A stretch of 20,356 bases of DNA from Chara braunii (Eukaryota > Streptophyta > Charophyceae > Charales > Characeae). The stretch spans positions 1,002,438 through 1,022,793 of the forward strand of contig BFEA01000515.1 in the NCBI GenBank assembly GCA_003427395.1, given 5' to 3'. Positions 8,990 to 17,046 of the stretch are shown piece after piece. Positions within the stretch are counted from its first letter, which is position 1, and each line of letters starts with the position of its first letter. Both the position numbers and the translations under genes were made by a program. The notes under the pieces are model-generated. The model was not told the DNA's origin and made no database searches. It saw only the letters and a program-made list of their open reading frames with translations.

Positions 8990-9506
8990 AAGCGCAAACA
9001 ACATAGGAAATGAATGAGATATATGCGACATCTAAGAATGTAAAAGTGAAAAGCAGTAAGATACACATATAACATAATGTAATAATGAAATGCAAAAAAC
9101 TCTAGATGAATGCATAGAAAGATCAAACTGTACGGCAATACAACAGTGAGCATGAGACTCAAAGTAAAAGGTACACCATTATAAGCACTCCATTATGCAC
9201 ACTCAAAGAAAGTTAGAAGAAGCAAAATCACATAAAAATTGAGGTTGCATTAATAAGATAATGAGCTTAAAGTATGAACTCTCCAATGACTTAGCAAAAA
9301 AAAAAAAAGGTAAAAAAAAAAAAAAAAGTTGTCACGATTGAATCATATGTCATTGTTTCATGAATCGGATACATTTTAATTCAATTTGCTGACTTCGAAG
9401 TGATAAGCATGACATACTTTTTAAAAAGTAAAGTAAAATGTATCACAATTGGATAGCCTATTCATTTTTCTTCGCTTGTGCTTACTTTGCCTTTGAGGAA
9501 TTTTTC
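8990..9506. repeat. Tandem duplication, unit 1 (about 517 bp)
   Basis: It starts AGCGCAAACAACATAGGAAATG and matches 9507-10016 along its whole length with scattered substitutions and poly-A length changes. Shared phrases include ACACATATAACATAATGTAA, CCATTATGCACACTCAAA and TTGTCACGATTGAATCATAT. Its right end carries a degraded copy of the exon end and splice donor seen at 9989-10016, so the duplicated unit included an exon-intron boundary. Confidence 0.9.
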
Positions 9507-10016
9507 AAGCGTAAACAACATTGGAAATGAAGGAGAAACATGGTAAATCTAAGATCATAAGAGTGAAAAGTTGTAAAATACACATATAACATAATGTAAT
9601 AATAAAATAACAAAAGTCTGAATGGATGCATGGAAAGATCAAATTGTACCACGATACAAAAGTTAACATGAGAATAAAAGTGATAGGCACACTCTTATAA
9701 GCAGTCCATTATGCACACTCAAACAATAATAGAAGAAGCTAAGTCCCATTAAAATTTAGGTTGCATTAGTAAGATAACGAGCTTAGAGTCTAAACTCTCC
9801 AAGGGCTTAGCGAAAAAAAAACAAAGTAAAAAAAAATAAAAAAATTGTCACGATTGAATCATATGTCATTATGTGATGATACATTTTCATTGAATCTGTC
9901 GACTTCGAACTGATAAGCACGACATACCTTCTTAAAAGTGAAGTAAAAAGTATCACAATCGGATAACTGCTCAATTTTCCTCGTTTGTGCTTACTTTGCC
10001 TTCGAGGAATTGTTCA
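9507..10016. repeat. Tandem duplication, unit 2 (about 510 bp)
   Basis: A direct neighbour of unit 1 in the same orientation; the offset between matching positions is 517 bp near the start. It ends inside the minus-strand exon at 9995-10084. Read on the minus strand the unit is mostly intron sequence downstream of that exon's donor. Confidence 0.9.
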
Positions 10017-10084
10017 AAATAGCAAGGCCTCGTCGCCCACTATTCACTCTTGATAAACTTGCCTTCAACGCATTCCACCCAGAC
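9995..10084 (-). pseudogene. Small internal exon of unknown gene with one in-frame stop
   Basis: On the minus strand a pyrimidine-rich acceptor (TTTTTTTGAATCTCAG) precedes a 90-bp block of exactly 30 codons that ends at a strong donor (AAA|GTAAGC at 9994-9989). The frame reads VWVECVEGKFIKSE, then TAG (10042-10040), then WATRPCYFEQFLEGK. The composition is convincingly protein-like. The stop means the exon is dead, or that this frame is not the used one. The last bases of the exon and the donor were copied with the downstream intron into the 8990-9506 duplication. The family is unknown, and so is any relation to the larger minus-strand pseudogene to the right. Confidence 0.42.
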
Positions 10085-10231
10085 CTGAGATTCAAAAAAA
10101 AAGTTTTAGTTTAAGGGCTGCAATAACTGTAATTTCAATCATTACATGATAGTGTCACATAAGTCATAATAAAATAATGTCAAATACACAATGTCATTTT
10201 GTTAAAAGTAAATATTTTGTTTGTTCGTTTT
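10085..10231. other. Probable intron sequence
   Basis: AT-rich DNA upstream of the minus-strand acceptor at 10085. No other feature is seen. Confidence 0.35.
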
Positions 10232-10239
10232 TTTGTAAC
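10232..10239. repeat. Target-site duplication, left (TTTGTAAC)
   Basis: Repeated exactly at 10626-10633. Confidence 0.88.
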
Positions 10240-10625
10240 CTACGTTGCATAGAGTACACATACGGGGGCTTCCCGTACGAAATGTACAGGTTATTTTTGT
10301 ACGGGATCTGTACGGAAACCTGTACGGGAACATGTACGTCTTGTACACCCCCGTACGAAAAAGCAAGAAAAAAAATAATAATAAAAAAAAATCATCAAAA
10401 AAATCCGAAAACAAACTATGTGATGCAACAACACAAAACAAGCAACATTTGGTTGAGCATCATTTTCAGATTCTTATTAGAATTTGAGAAAAATAAATAA
10501 AAAATATCGAATTTATAATAAATAAAAAAAAAAAACTCGTACGAGGCGCCTAGCATACGAGTAGCGTACGAGTACAAGAGTACGAGTCCGTACTCGTACG
10601 AGGGTGCGTACAAGCTGCAACGTAC
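10240..10625 (+). mobile_element. Family 1 hAT-like miniature element, copy 3 (best preserved)
   Basis: A 386-bp element with termini CTACGTTGCATAG and GCTGCAACGTAC (9 of 10 terminal bases inverted-complementary) and a perfect 8-bp duplication TTTGTAAC. GTACGGG/CGTACGAG words crowd both arms and would form a long foldback stem. The middle has A-rich tracts around the family core (10421-10488). This copy best defines the family. Its 8-bp duplication points to a hAT-type transposase acting in trans. It contains no coding capacity. Confidence 0.92.
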
Positions 10626-10633
10626 TTTGTAAC
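10626..10633. repeat. Target-site duplication, right (TTTGTAAC)
   Basis: Exact copy of 10232-10239. Confidence 0.88.
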
Positions 10634-10752
10634 AAAGCTAAAATCCATGCTGCTAATGTGAATGGAGGTGTGACATAAATAAAAATAAATCCAATTGAAT
10701 ACATTCAATCGTAAGTCACTGTGTTGTTTTTAAATTTCTATGCAATAGAAAA

Positions 10753-10960
10753 GGACAGTGTTATGGGTCTCGCAAGATGATGAAGGCGTCTCAAACCATG
10801 ATAAGAAGATAATACTATAAATTGTGCATTGGACCACTCGACCCATCAACCTGCAATTTGCAACAAAGCTTATGGCACATATTCAATTTGACCCTTCCCG
10901 CCCCACCCTAGCACTGTAACCTCCTTAAAATTGACAGTGTTATGGGTCTCACAAGATGAA
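10753..10960. repeat. Direct repeat GACAGTGTTATGGGTCTC
   Basis: A phrase of about 27 bp, GACAGTGTTATGGGTCTC[G/A]CAAGATGA, occurs at 10753-10780 and 10933-10960 with one clear mismatch. Confidence 0.8.
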
Positions 10961-11283
10961 GCGACTTCTGCAAATTAACTAGTTGGTGAAGTTTTCCAGC
11001 ATGCAACCTGCGGAAACTCCACCCCGCCCCCCACCCCACCACATCACCCTAACCCCCTTAAAATCACATTTTTTTCTTTTTACTACCACTCTTGAACTCA
11101 TAATAAACTACGGGTTTGTGAGACCCAACTACATTACAAATTGTCGGTTGGAGGAATCGACTCATCAACCTGCAACTTGTAGCACAGGCTATAACACATC
11201 CTCACCACTTCGCCTGATACTACAAATTGTTGTTTGAAGACTCGGCCAATCAACCACCAGCTCGTAACAAGGCCTATGACATC
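10814..11283. repeat. Degenerate 68-bp repeat, three copies
   Basis: Copies at 10814-10880, 11131-11200 and 11218-11283 share the order ACTACAAATTGT, TTGGA..A.TCG, ATCAACCTGCAACTTG, a (C)AACAAGGC-like word and TATG.CAC. Two C-rich blocks (CCCGCCCCACCC and CCCCGCCCCCCACCCC) lie between them. This looks like an old tandem or satellite-like array. Confidence 0.65.
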
Positions 11284-12070
11284 TGCAGACCCCTAGGACC
11301 CCTAATCACCCCTTTTTGCCGATGCGCATTGTCCAAGTTTTATTTCACTTTCCTCACACAGAAATCAGAAGGAGGCGTATTTTGAGCGATTGCAATGTCA
11401 AGTTCTGCTTTGTTGCATCTTTAGGTCTTGTTTTTCACTGGCCTCAGCTGGTGCGCCAAGTCGAAATTTTGTTTCTTTTTCGCCGCACCCAAATTTAAGG
11501 ATCACGTATACAGAGCGGTTAAGTTCTATGCTAAGCCGTTATGTGTTAAACTGACACTTACAACGTTAAGCAAAGATCCACAATTAAAAACTTTATGGTA
11601 TAGGCGACAATGGTTATGATTTAGTTCATCCTTAATATGAACCTGTTCACCCTTGATTGACCTTTTATAGACCCGTTTTAGCAAAAAAAAAGGGGTGTCA
11701 AAAATTGCAAAAGCGACAACGAGAAGTGATGCTTTGATTATTCGATAATGAGTATCAGAAATCCACCTTTATTGTGAAGGTGCGATAAAGGTGGCTCTTG
11801 AACTTTGTAGTAGTCGTAAGAGGCTATGAGGTGTTCTAAGCAGGATAGAAATGTCAGCGAGAAAAAATGGACGGACTAATCTTAAACCAAACATTAATTT
11901 GTATACAAGGAATTAACCCATACTAAGTCGTTAAGCGTTGGAATGACACTTGGCAGATGCATTTAACCCTTGGCCGTTTATCGATTTTCTGCTGACAGAT
12001 GTGATTACTAATTTTACAGTTTGTACATCGAGAGATAGAAATGCTAAGAATTGTGGTGCAACTTGATCCA
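11284..12070. other. No gene recognised; faint internal duplications
   Basis: Phrases near 11530 (CTAAGCCGTTATGTG...ACTGACACTTA) recur near 11921 (CTAAGTCGTTAAGCG...ATGACACTTG). The CTTTATTGTGAAGG/GTGGCTCTTGAACTTT area (11767-11805) has a degenerate partner near 12365-12400. Two plus frames of about 60 codons (11316-11498, 11428-11619) carry no motif. No splice-supported exon was found. Confidence 0.4.
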
Positions 12071-12330
12071 TCAATATGATAGTTGAGTAGCAAGCAAGAT
12101 CAAAACACAAGCGTCAGGCGAAATACATTCAAGAGGCAGCCACTCTACATCTCCAGATATTTTCGCTGAATCATCTTGAATGACACAACACCTTACGAAG
12201 GGCATGACCCCGCCCGACAAGTAGCGAATTGATGGAGTCGGCTTGCTACGTATCATGCACAACGCCTAGCTCGTGGACCAACCCTCTAGCACCCTTAGCA
12301 TCATACGTATATTTATAGCAAAAAATATTG
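12071..12330 (-). pseudogene. Coding remnant, unknown protein
   Basis: A minus-strand frame is open from about 12330 to the TGA at 12073-12071 except for one TAG (12268-12266). Readable stretches include MMLRVLEGWSTS before the TAG, and SIRYLSGGVMPFVRCCVIQD and VEWLPLECISPDACVLILL after it. Cysteines are frequent and the composition is protein-like. The upstream minus frame (12246-12614) is also open and overlaps in a different register. It may be a downstream part of the large decayed gene further right (same strand) or another remnant. No family is recognised. Confidence 0.35.
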
Positions 12331-12671
12331 AAATCCTTGTAAGGAGGGTTAACCAGCAAACAACTAAATATTGTTAAGGTGAGGTAAAGGTCGCTCATGA
12401 ACTTTAAAGTGATACTTGACAGAGAATTAGCGACGCACTCAAAGTGGGAAGAAAATGTATGTGAGGAAAGGCGAAGGAGTCGAAGTAGCGATTGCAGGGA
12501 CTGAATTTCTGAGACGCTTAAGCAAAGCGGATTTTCACAATACCACAAGAGTGAAAAATTGTTGGACTCATCTACGTCCAAGGCGGAACTACCTGTGAAT
12601 ATTGTTGGACGCATCGACCGCCTTGGTTAAGGCTTGTTCCAAGGAAAAAATCACTCATTTTCAAGATTTTG

Positions 12672-12679
12672 CATCAGAC
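12672..12679. repeat. Target-site duplication, left (CATCAGAC)
   Basis: Matches CATCGGAC at 12806-12813 in 7 of 8 positions. Confidence 0.7.
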
Positions 12680-12805
12680 CAGCGTAGCAACGTGCTCGAA
12701 CACGAACATGTTCGTGTGAACAAGCGCCCAAAACCCTCCCAACACGAACATGTTCGCCCGAACAAGCGCCCAAAACCCTCCGAACACGTTCACCGTGCTA
12801 CACAG
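12680..12805 (-). mobile_element. Family 2 mini-element (126 bp) with internal 42-bp tandem repeat
   Basis: Ends CAGCGTAGCA and TGCTACACAG are inverted complements at 8 of 10 positions and match the family 2 terminus. The flanks carry an 8-bp duplication with one mismatch. The interior is only the subterminal zone: two 42-bp units (12699-12740 and 12741-12782), each with the palindrome CGAACATGTTCG and AACAAGCGCCCAAAACCCTC. The A/T tracts and core of the larger copies are missing, so this is either an internal deletion derivative or a distinct minimal subfamily. Confidence 0.8.
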
Positions 12806-12827
12806 CATCGGACATAACATAAAACTT

Positions 12828-12994
12828 AAGGTCTGTCCATAAAAAACAAACATTTATTCTGACAATAACACAAAAGGTAACCATTTTGACAAACTTGCAG
12901 ATAAAGGTAAGTCCATGAAAGCAAACGCACATTCATGCGATAACAAAAAAACTCATTTTAGTGAATCATCCATTCAGGTGAACTTGCATATGAA
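12828..12994. repeat. Degenerate direct repeat, two units of about 77-90 bp
   Basis: AGGTCTGTCCATAAAAAACA...TTTTGACAAACTTGCAGATAA (12829-12904) is followed by AGGTAAGTCCATGAAAGCA...GTGAACTTGCATATGAA with insertions. The matching word order shows a tandem duplication. Confidence 0.55.
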
Positions 12995-13405
12995 GACTTT
13001 TCAAAAGGGCACAACGTTCGAACTGCGAATAAATTCGCATTTGTGATATAGAACTGCTAATCAGCATTCAGTAGATACAACAACGTTTCTTGGCATATCA
13101 ACAATCGGTAAAGGAGGTCACTTTGAACACAGAATATGGACATGCTGGATAGTGTTAAGAGGTTGGGGGGGGTGGGGGTAGGTAGTTGTGGAAGAGGCGC
13201 AAGCCGAAAAATGTTAAGAGGGTTTGGGAAGGAGGGAAAACTTTCAAACCATAAACTCCCAAGTAAAAAGAAGACATGCACGAATTTGGAGACAATGTCC
13301 AAAAAAAATATCATTAAGATCTTTACACGAACATCCTCTGCCAAATGAACCAGATTGTCGAGTCATAGGAACACGAGTATACAAAATGTTCAGTAAGAAA
13401 AAGAT
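12995..13405. other. No gene recognised
   Basis: A G-rich patch (13160-13183) and open frames on both strands of 60-95 codons with low-complexity content (the minus one is rich in Pro/Leu/Phe). Nothing is supported by motif or splice context. Confidence 0.4.
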
Positions 13406-13700
13406 TGTCCCACGAGTAACTGACGAAAAGTACTAATTTCATATGGGTATAACCTAAAAACAAATCAAGGCAGGATAATGCTGCCTAAGTCCTTGAAATG
13501 AAGAACCATTAAAAAAATAGTCATTACGAGGCAGCGATATTTAAATCATAACCCCTTAAAAAAAAAACAAATATAAATATTGCCCTCCAAGTGTCCCACG
13601 AGTAACTGACGAAATAAAGAACCTTTAAAAAACACTGTATCACGAGGCAACGATATTCACATAGAGAAAGGCAACAAAGCACGAGGCTAGGATATTAACA
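13406..13700. repeat. Direct repeats with exact 23-bp core
   Basis: TGTCCCACGAGTAACTGACG plus AAA is identical at 13406-13428 and 13592-13614. Downstream of each, a looser phrase follows: GAACC.TTAAAAAA...ACGAGGCA.CGATATT at 13500-13540 and 13617-13657. ACGAGGCTAGGATATT appears again near 13681. This is an old duplicated tract of about 186-bp spacing. Confidence 0.75.
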
Positions 13701-13779
13701 TCGACATCTAAGCGTTTACTTGACCTAAGTGATTACTCGACATCTGATTTCTTGTTCTTTACATCTTATTTCAAATCAA

Positions 13780-14413
13780 TTAACTAAGAACAACATGAAA
13801 TTGGTTGTCGAAAATATGAACTCTAATCAGAGCGTCATGATGCGCCTTAGAATATGTGTACCGCAATGCTCATCCTGGTGGTGGGCACATGGGACAGGAC
13901 GCTGTTCAAATGCGCTAAAGCGAAGAAAATAAGTGAAATTCAAGATGAGTATATCATAGCTCGACTCGGCCGGTTGTTTGAGAGGAGGAAGTTGAAGGAC
14001 GTTGTCAAGAGACACATGAAAACAACACCATAACTCGAGGTGGATGACTGGTAGTGATAATAGATTCGCAGTTCTCTTCGTGGCCTTGCGACTTCATGAA
14101 GATTGCGTCTTTCAAAATAGGGGTATCATTCTGAGCCTTGGAGTCTGTTCACCCCAATTTGTTTTGCCTGATGTAAAAAATGTCGCTTTGGGCAATTGAG
14201 AATGAGGGATTATGACCACGAGGCAGAATAAAAACCAAGGCGAGCATGAAAACACTGTTGCTTGACTTGTCTGACTGTTGAGGGACGCCATCAACAACCA
14301 CCTTGGGGTCCAGGATGATAAGTTTCACGTATTGACCGAGTTGACGAAGTGCTTCGTCACTGAGGTATCTCGTAAAGTTGGCAAACAAATAGGAAGAAAA
14401 ACCCTAAATCATC
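13780..14413 (-). pseudogene. Decayed gene, block G (frameshifted)
   Basis: A minus-strand frame opens near 14395 with FANFTRYLSDEALRQLGQYV, KLIILDPKVVVDGVPQQ and NSVFMLALVFILPRGHNPSF. It crosses a TGA (14151-14149) and goes on to SESIITTS-like sequence ending SHPPRVMVLFSCVS. The frame then shifts by one base, and a second open frame (14015-13827) carries LDNVLQLPPLKQPAESSYDI and a Cys/His cluster, CAHHQDEHC. After another TGA it peters out near 13780. It lies one base out of frame with block F, without a clear intron, so at least two frameshifts are present. The Cys-His-His-Cys cluster could bind a metal, but no family is assigned. This is the most downstream clear part of the gene. Confidence 0.55.
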
Positions 14414-14591
14414 TTATTGGAGGGAGTCGTCGTAGTCCATCCTCCATCGAGGATACATAATAGTGTCGTCTGCACTCGATGTTTGTGAATTTAAATGACT
14501 GTCATTGATTGACATGTAGTAAGGAAAAGTAATTAGATCTTTTGTCCATATTGCAACCTTGTCATGTCGACATCCGTCTTCGATGAACTTC
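14414..14591 (-). pseudogene. Decayed gene, exon F
   Basis: It begins after a textbook acceptor (TTGGTTCTTTTTTTTTAG). One frame reads KFIEDGCRHDKVAIWTKDL and ITFPYYMSINDSHLNSQTSS, ending at TAA (14416-14414). A 90-bp intron (14681-14592) separates it from exon E. With the donor at GTGACG the codon is completed in phase (TT + G), so the reading frame is continuous. Sequence beyond the TAA remains coding-like in a shifted frame (block G), so the TAA may be a decay mutation rather than the natural end. Confidence 0.5.
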
Positions 14592-14681
14592 CTAAAAAAA
14601 AAGAACCAAAAAAAACAAAGGGACAACCCAACAAGCTAGCGTTGCCAACTAGGGTTGGGTCAAACTGCAACACCTCGTCAC

Positions 14682-14905
14682 AAAGTCATTCTTCCTGGAC
14701 AACACTCTGGAGATGTTTCCTCGTCAGTCGAATACGAATACCCCCCTCTGCGAAGCGAGCACACCACCTCATGGCCGTTACGAAAATCTATGCAAATGGT
14801 CTGCAACATTCTCAAGGCTCCAAGACTAAGCTCCTCAGTAGGCAATGACACTCGAAAAAATGATGTCGCAGTGGTTGCACAAACATCCACGAATAAATAT
14901 GAGGA
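14682..14905 (-). pseudogene. Decayed gene, exon E
   Basis: The acceptor CTATATCCTTAG precedes TCC at 14905. The frame is open for 74 codons without a stop: LFVDVCATTATSFFRVSLP, EELSLGALRMLQTICIDFRN and GHEVVCSLRRGG, to GRMT. The frame is exactly in phase with exon D across the 1.87-kb intron that holds the inverted-repeat complex, which is good evidence for both the exon and the intron. The donor (GTGACG at 14681) is weak, and GAG|GTGTTG 9 bases further is an alternative. No family is recognised. Confidence 0.55.
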
Positions 14906-14937
14906 CTAAGGATATAGGTCTTTGACGATACCAACGT

Positions 14938-15540
14938 AGGATTCGTGAAAACCGAACAAAACAAATTGTTAGGTTTGCACAAAATGTATTCAAGATTATG
15001 ATAACACGTTTTTCAGGCCTCCTCCATGAATAAAATTTTACGTGAAGTAAAACAACTGCAAAAGAAAAAATAGAAAATTACTTTTTCTGAACCACCGGAA
15101 GTGGTGAGGAAAAAAACAGGTTTTTCGATTTAAGATCACTACCTGGTAAAGCAACGTATCTTGAAGAACCAAAATATTCTGATTTTTTGTTATCTGAACA
15201 AATCATGTTTATAGTCCTATAAGATGTGTAGCACGATAAACATATTCGGGGGGTTTTCGAATGCACAAATATGTTCTCTAACATATTCTCTCATACATGG
15301 ACGAACATAATATTTTTTACTGTTTGTTTTGTTTTTTTTTCCCATTTTTTTATATTTTAAACTTGTTTGTATTCTTATTTTAAATAACATATATTTTTTT
15401 ATAAGGGTTTTACTGTTAACTTCAAAATTGATTTATAGTCCTATAAATTACTTTTCGCAGAGTTTGATTTTTACCTAACCGCCGAAAATAATTTATAATT
15501 CTATAAATAAGTATTCACCAAAATATATATTTTTTTATAT
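14938..15540 (+). repeat. Inverted-repeat arm A
   Basis: It begins GGATTCGTGAAAACCGAACAA and runs inward through TTCAAGATTATGATAAC, TCATGTTTATAGTCCTATAA, a family 2-like end (ATGTGTAGCA at 15224), TATTCGGGGG, and on to TAAGTATTCACCAAA. Its reverse complement is found at about 15866-16482 over its whole length with substitutions and one extra segment of about 55 bp in the partner. Confidence 0.8.
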
Positions 15541-15555
15541 CTTTCAAGTTGAACA

Positions 15556-15850
15556 CTGGATTCGTGAAAACCTAACAAGACAAAACCTCACATTTTTTAT
15601 AGAATGAAAAAGTAAGAGTAAAACTGTTATTTTTCACACAAAAAGAGAGCGTTTTTAATTGTTTTTCGATAAAGGAGGGCAAAAAAACGAGGTGAAAAGT
15701 CAACTGTTCCTCAAAATGTGCAAGAAAACCCTTTCTTGCAAAATCTTCTTATATGGCTATAAATCATTCTCAGTAGATTTGCAAAAACCAAAACTCAATA
15801 ATTACAATTTTTTAGGATTACGAGGCAAACTAGAAATATATAAAAAAAAA
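15556..15850 (+). repeat. Inverted-repeat arm B
   Basis: It begins GGATTCGTGAAAACCTAACA and continues CAAAACCTCACATTTTTTAT, AACTGTTATTTTT, AGAGCGTTTTTAA and GTGAAAAGTCAA...CCTCAAAATGTGCA. Its reverse complement lies at about 16484-16762. The plus frame at 15659-15877 is open only by chance; its partner arm is open in a different frame. Confidence 0.8.
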
Positions 15851-15865
15851 GAGAATTTGGTGAAT

Positions 15866-16482
15866 ACTCATTTATAGAACTATAAGTCATTTTCAGTAGT
15901 TAAGTAAAAACCAAGATATGCGAAAACTAATTTATAGGACTATAAATAAATTTTGACGTTAACAATAAAACTCTTAGAAAAAAATATATATTATTTAAAA
16001 TAAGAATAGAAACAACTATTGTCAGGGAGACACCTTCAAATTCTTAGTCAAATATGAGTTAAAAATCTAAAAAAATAGAAAGCAAAATAAAATAAACAAT
16101 AAAAAATAATATGTTGGCTCAAGTATGGGAGAATATGTTTGAGAACATGTTTGACCATTCGAAAAACCCCCGAATACGTTCATCGTGTTATACATCTTAT
16201 AAGATTATAAACATGATTATTTGAGATGACAAAAAAATGAGATATTTTAGTTCTTGAACATATGTTGCTTCATTAGGTAGTGATTTTATGTAGAAAATCC
16301 TGCTTTTCTCCTCGCCAGTTCTAGTGGTTCTCAAAAAGTAATTTTCTATTCTTTGTTTTGCGGTTGTTTTACTTCACGTAGAATTTTGTTCCCAGAGGAG
16401 ACCTGAAAAACGTACCATCATAATCTTGAATACATTTTGTGCAAACCTAACAATTTCTTTTGTTAGGTTTTCACGAATCCTG
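15866..16482 (-). repeat. Inverted-repeat arm A'
   Basis: Reverse complement of arm A, ending (plus strand) TTGTTAGGTTTTCACGAATC. It carries the family 2 core segment TTCAAATTCTTAGTC...ATGAGTTAAAAATC (about 16035-16070) that arm A lacks, so arm A has a deletion there or A' an insertion. The CGAACATGTTCG words of family 2 appear here in C-to-T-worn form (GAACATGTTTGACCATTCG). Confidence 0.8.
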
Positions 16483-16483
16483 T

Positions 16484-16762
16484 GTTGTTGGCCTTGTAGT
16501 CCTTAAAAATTATCCTGTTCAAGCTTTGCTTTTTGCCAATATACTGAGAATGACTTATAGTAATATAAGAGAACTTTGGGAGAAAGACTTTCCTGCACAT
16601 TTTGAGGAACGCTTGACTTTTCACTTGGTTTTTTGCCTCCTTTATTAAAAAACAGTTAAAAACGCTCTTTTTTGTGTCAAAAATAACAGTTGGACTTTTA
16701 TTTTTTCAATCTATAAAAAATGTGAGGTTTTGTCGTTTTGTTAAATTTTCACAAATCAAGTG
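16484..16762 (-). repeat. Inverted-repeat arm B'
   Basis: Reverse complement of arm B, ending (plus strand) TTGTTAAATTTTCACAAATC. It lies outside A', not inside, giving the order A-B-A'-B'. Confidence 0.8.
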
Positions 16763-16776
16763 TTTACCGTGTTTAC

Positions 16777-17046
16777 ATCATCATTAGACTCGTTCGACAA
16801 AGTGATAATGCCTTCATTAGATGCGTGCAGGTGTTTTTGCAATGCTTCCTCCTGATCTATTCCACTAACCCTTAGAATCCTGACTAATTTCTCGGAAAGG
16901 CGAGACATTCATAACCTTTGAAACATTGCAATCCAAGGCTTGACGATGACTTCTTCTTTGAAAAACATGATAATGATCTCCCTGGGAAGACTTCCTGCAC
17001 ATGGCTTTTGACAGATTCATAGGCAAGGACATCAATGACGTCACAC
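16777..17046 (-). pseudogene. Decayed gene, exon D (one frameshift, one stop)
   Basis: An excellent acceptor (ATATTCTTTGTTTTATAG) opens the exon at 17046. It starts CDVIDVLAYESVKSHVQEVF in phase with exon C, using donor GA|GTAAAA. At a GGG run (16982-16980) the frame shifts by one, after which EIIIMFFKEEVIVKPWIAMF is read, then a TGA (16911-16909), then MSRLSEKLVRILRVSGIDQE and EALQKHLHASNEGIITLS to GAT|GTAAAC. Loss of one G from the run would explain the shift. The charged helical sequence after the TGA looks typical of a nucleic-acid-binding or scaffold region, but no family is assigned. Confidence 0.58.

Larger units (their letters stand above)
14906..16776 (-). other. Intron of the decayed gene, filled by inverted repeats
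   Basis: The donor is GAT|GTAAAC at 16776, with a tandem alternative ACG|GTAAAC nine bases on; both are phase 0. The acceptor AG is at 14907-14906. All but about 14 bases at the donor side and 31 at the acceptor side belong to the A-B-A'-B' repeat complex. The large size comes from this complex; other introns of the gene measured here are 90, 186 and about 300 bp. Confidence 0.5.

Noticed and set aside
15659-16648. Two open frames of 60-72 codons inside the inverted-repeat arms, possibly a transposase.
   Set aside because: They sit in corresponding inverted arms but on opposite relations and different frames, are Lys/Phe-rich, and lack any transposase motif.
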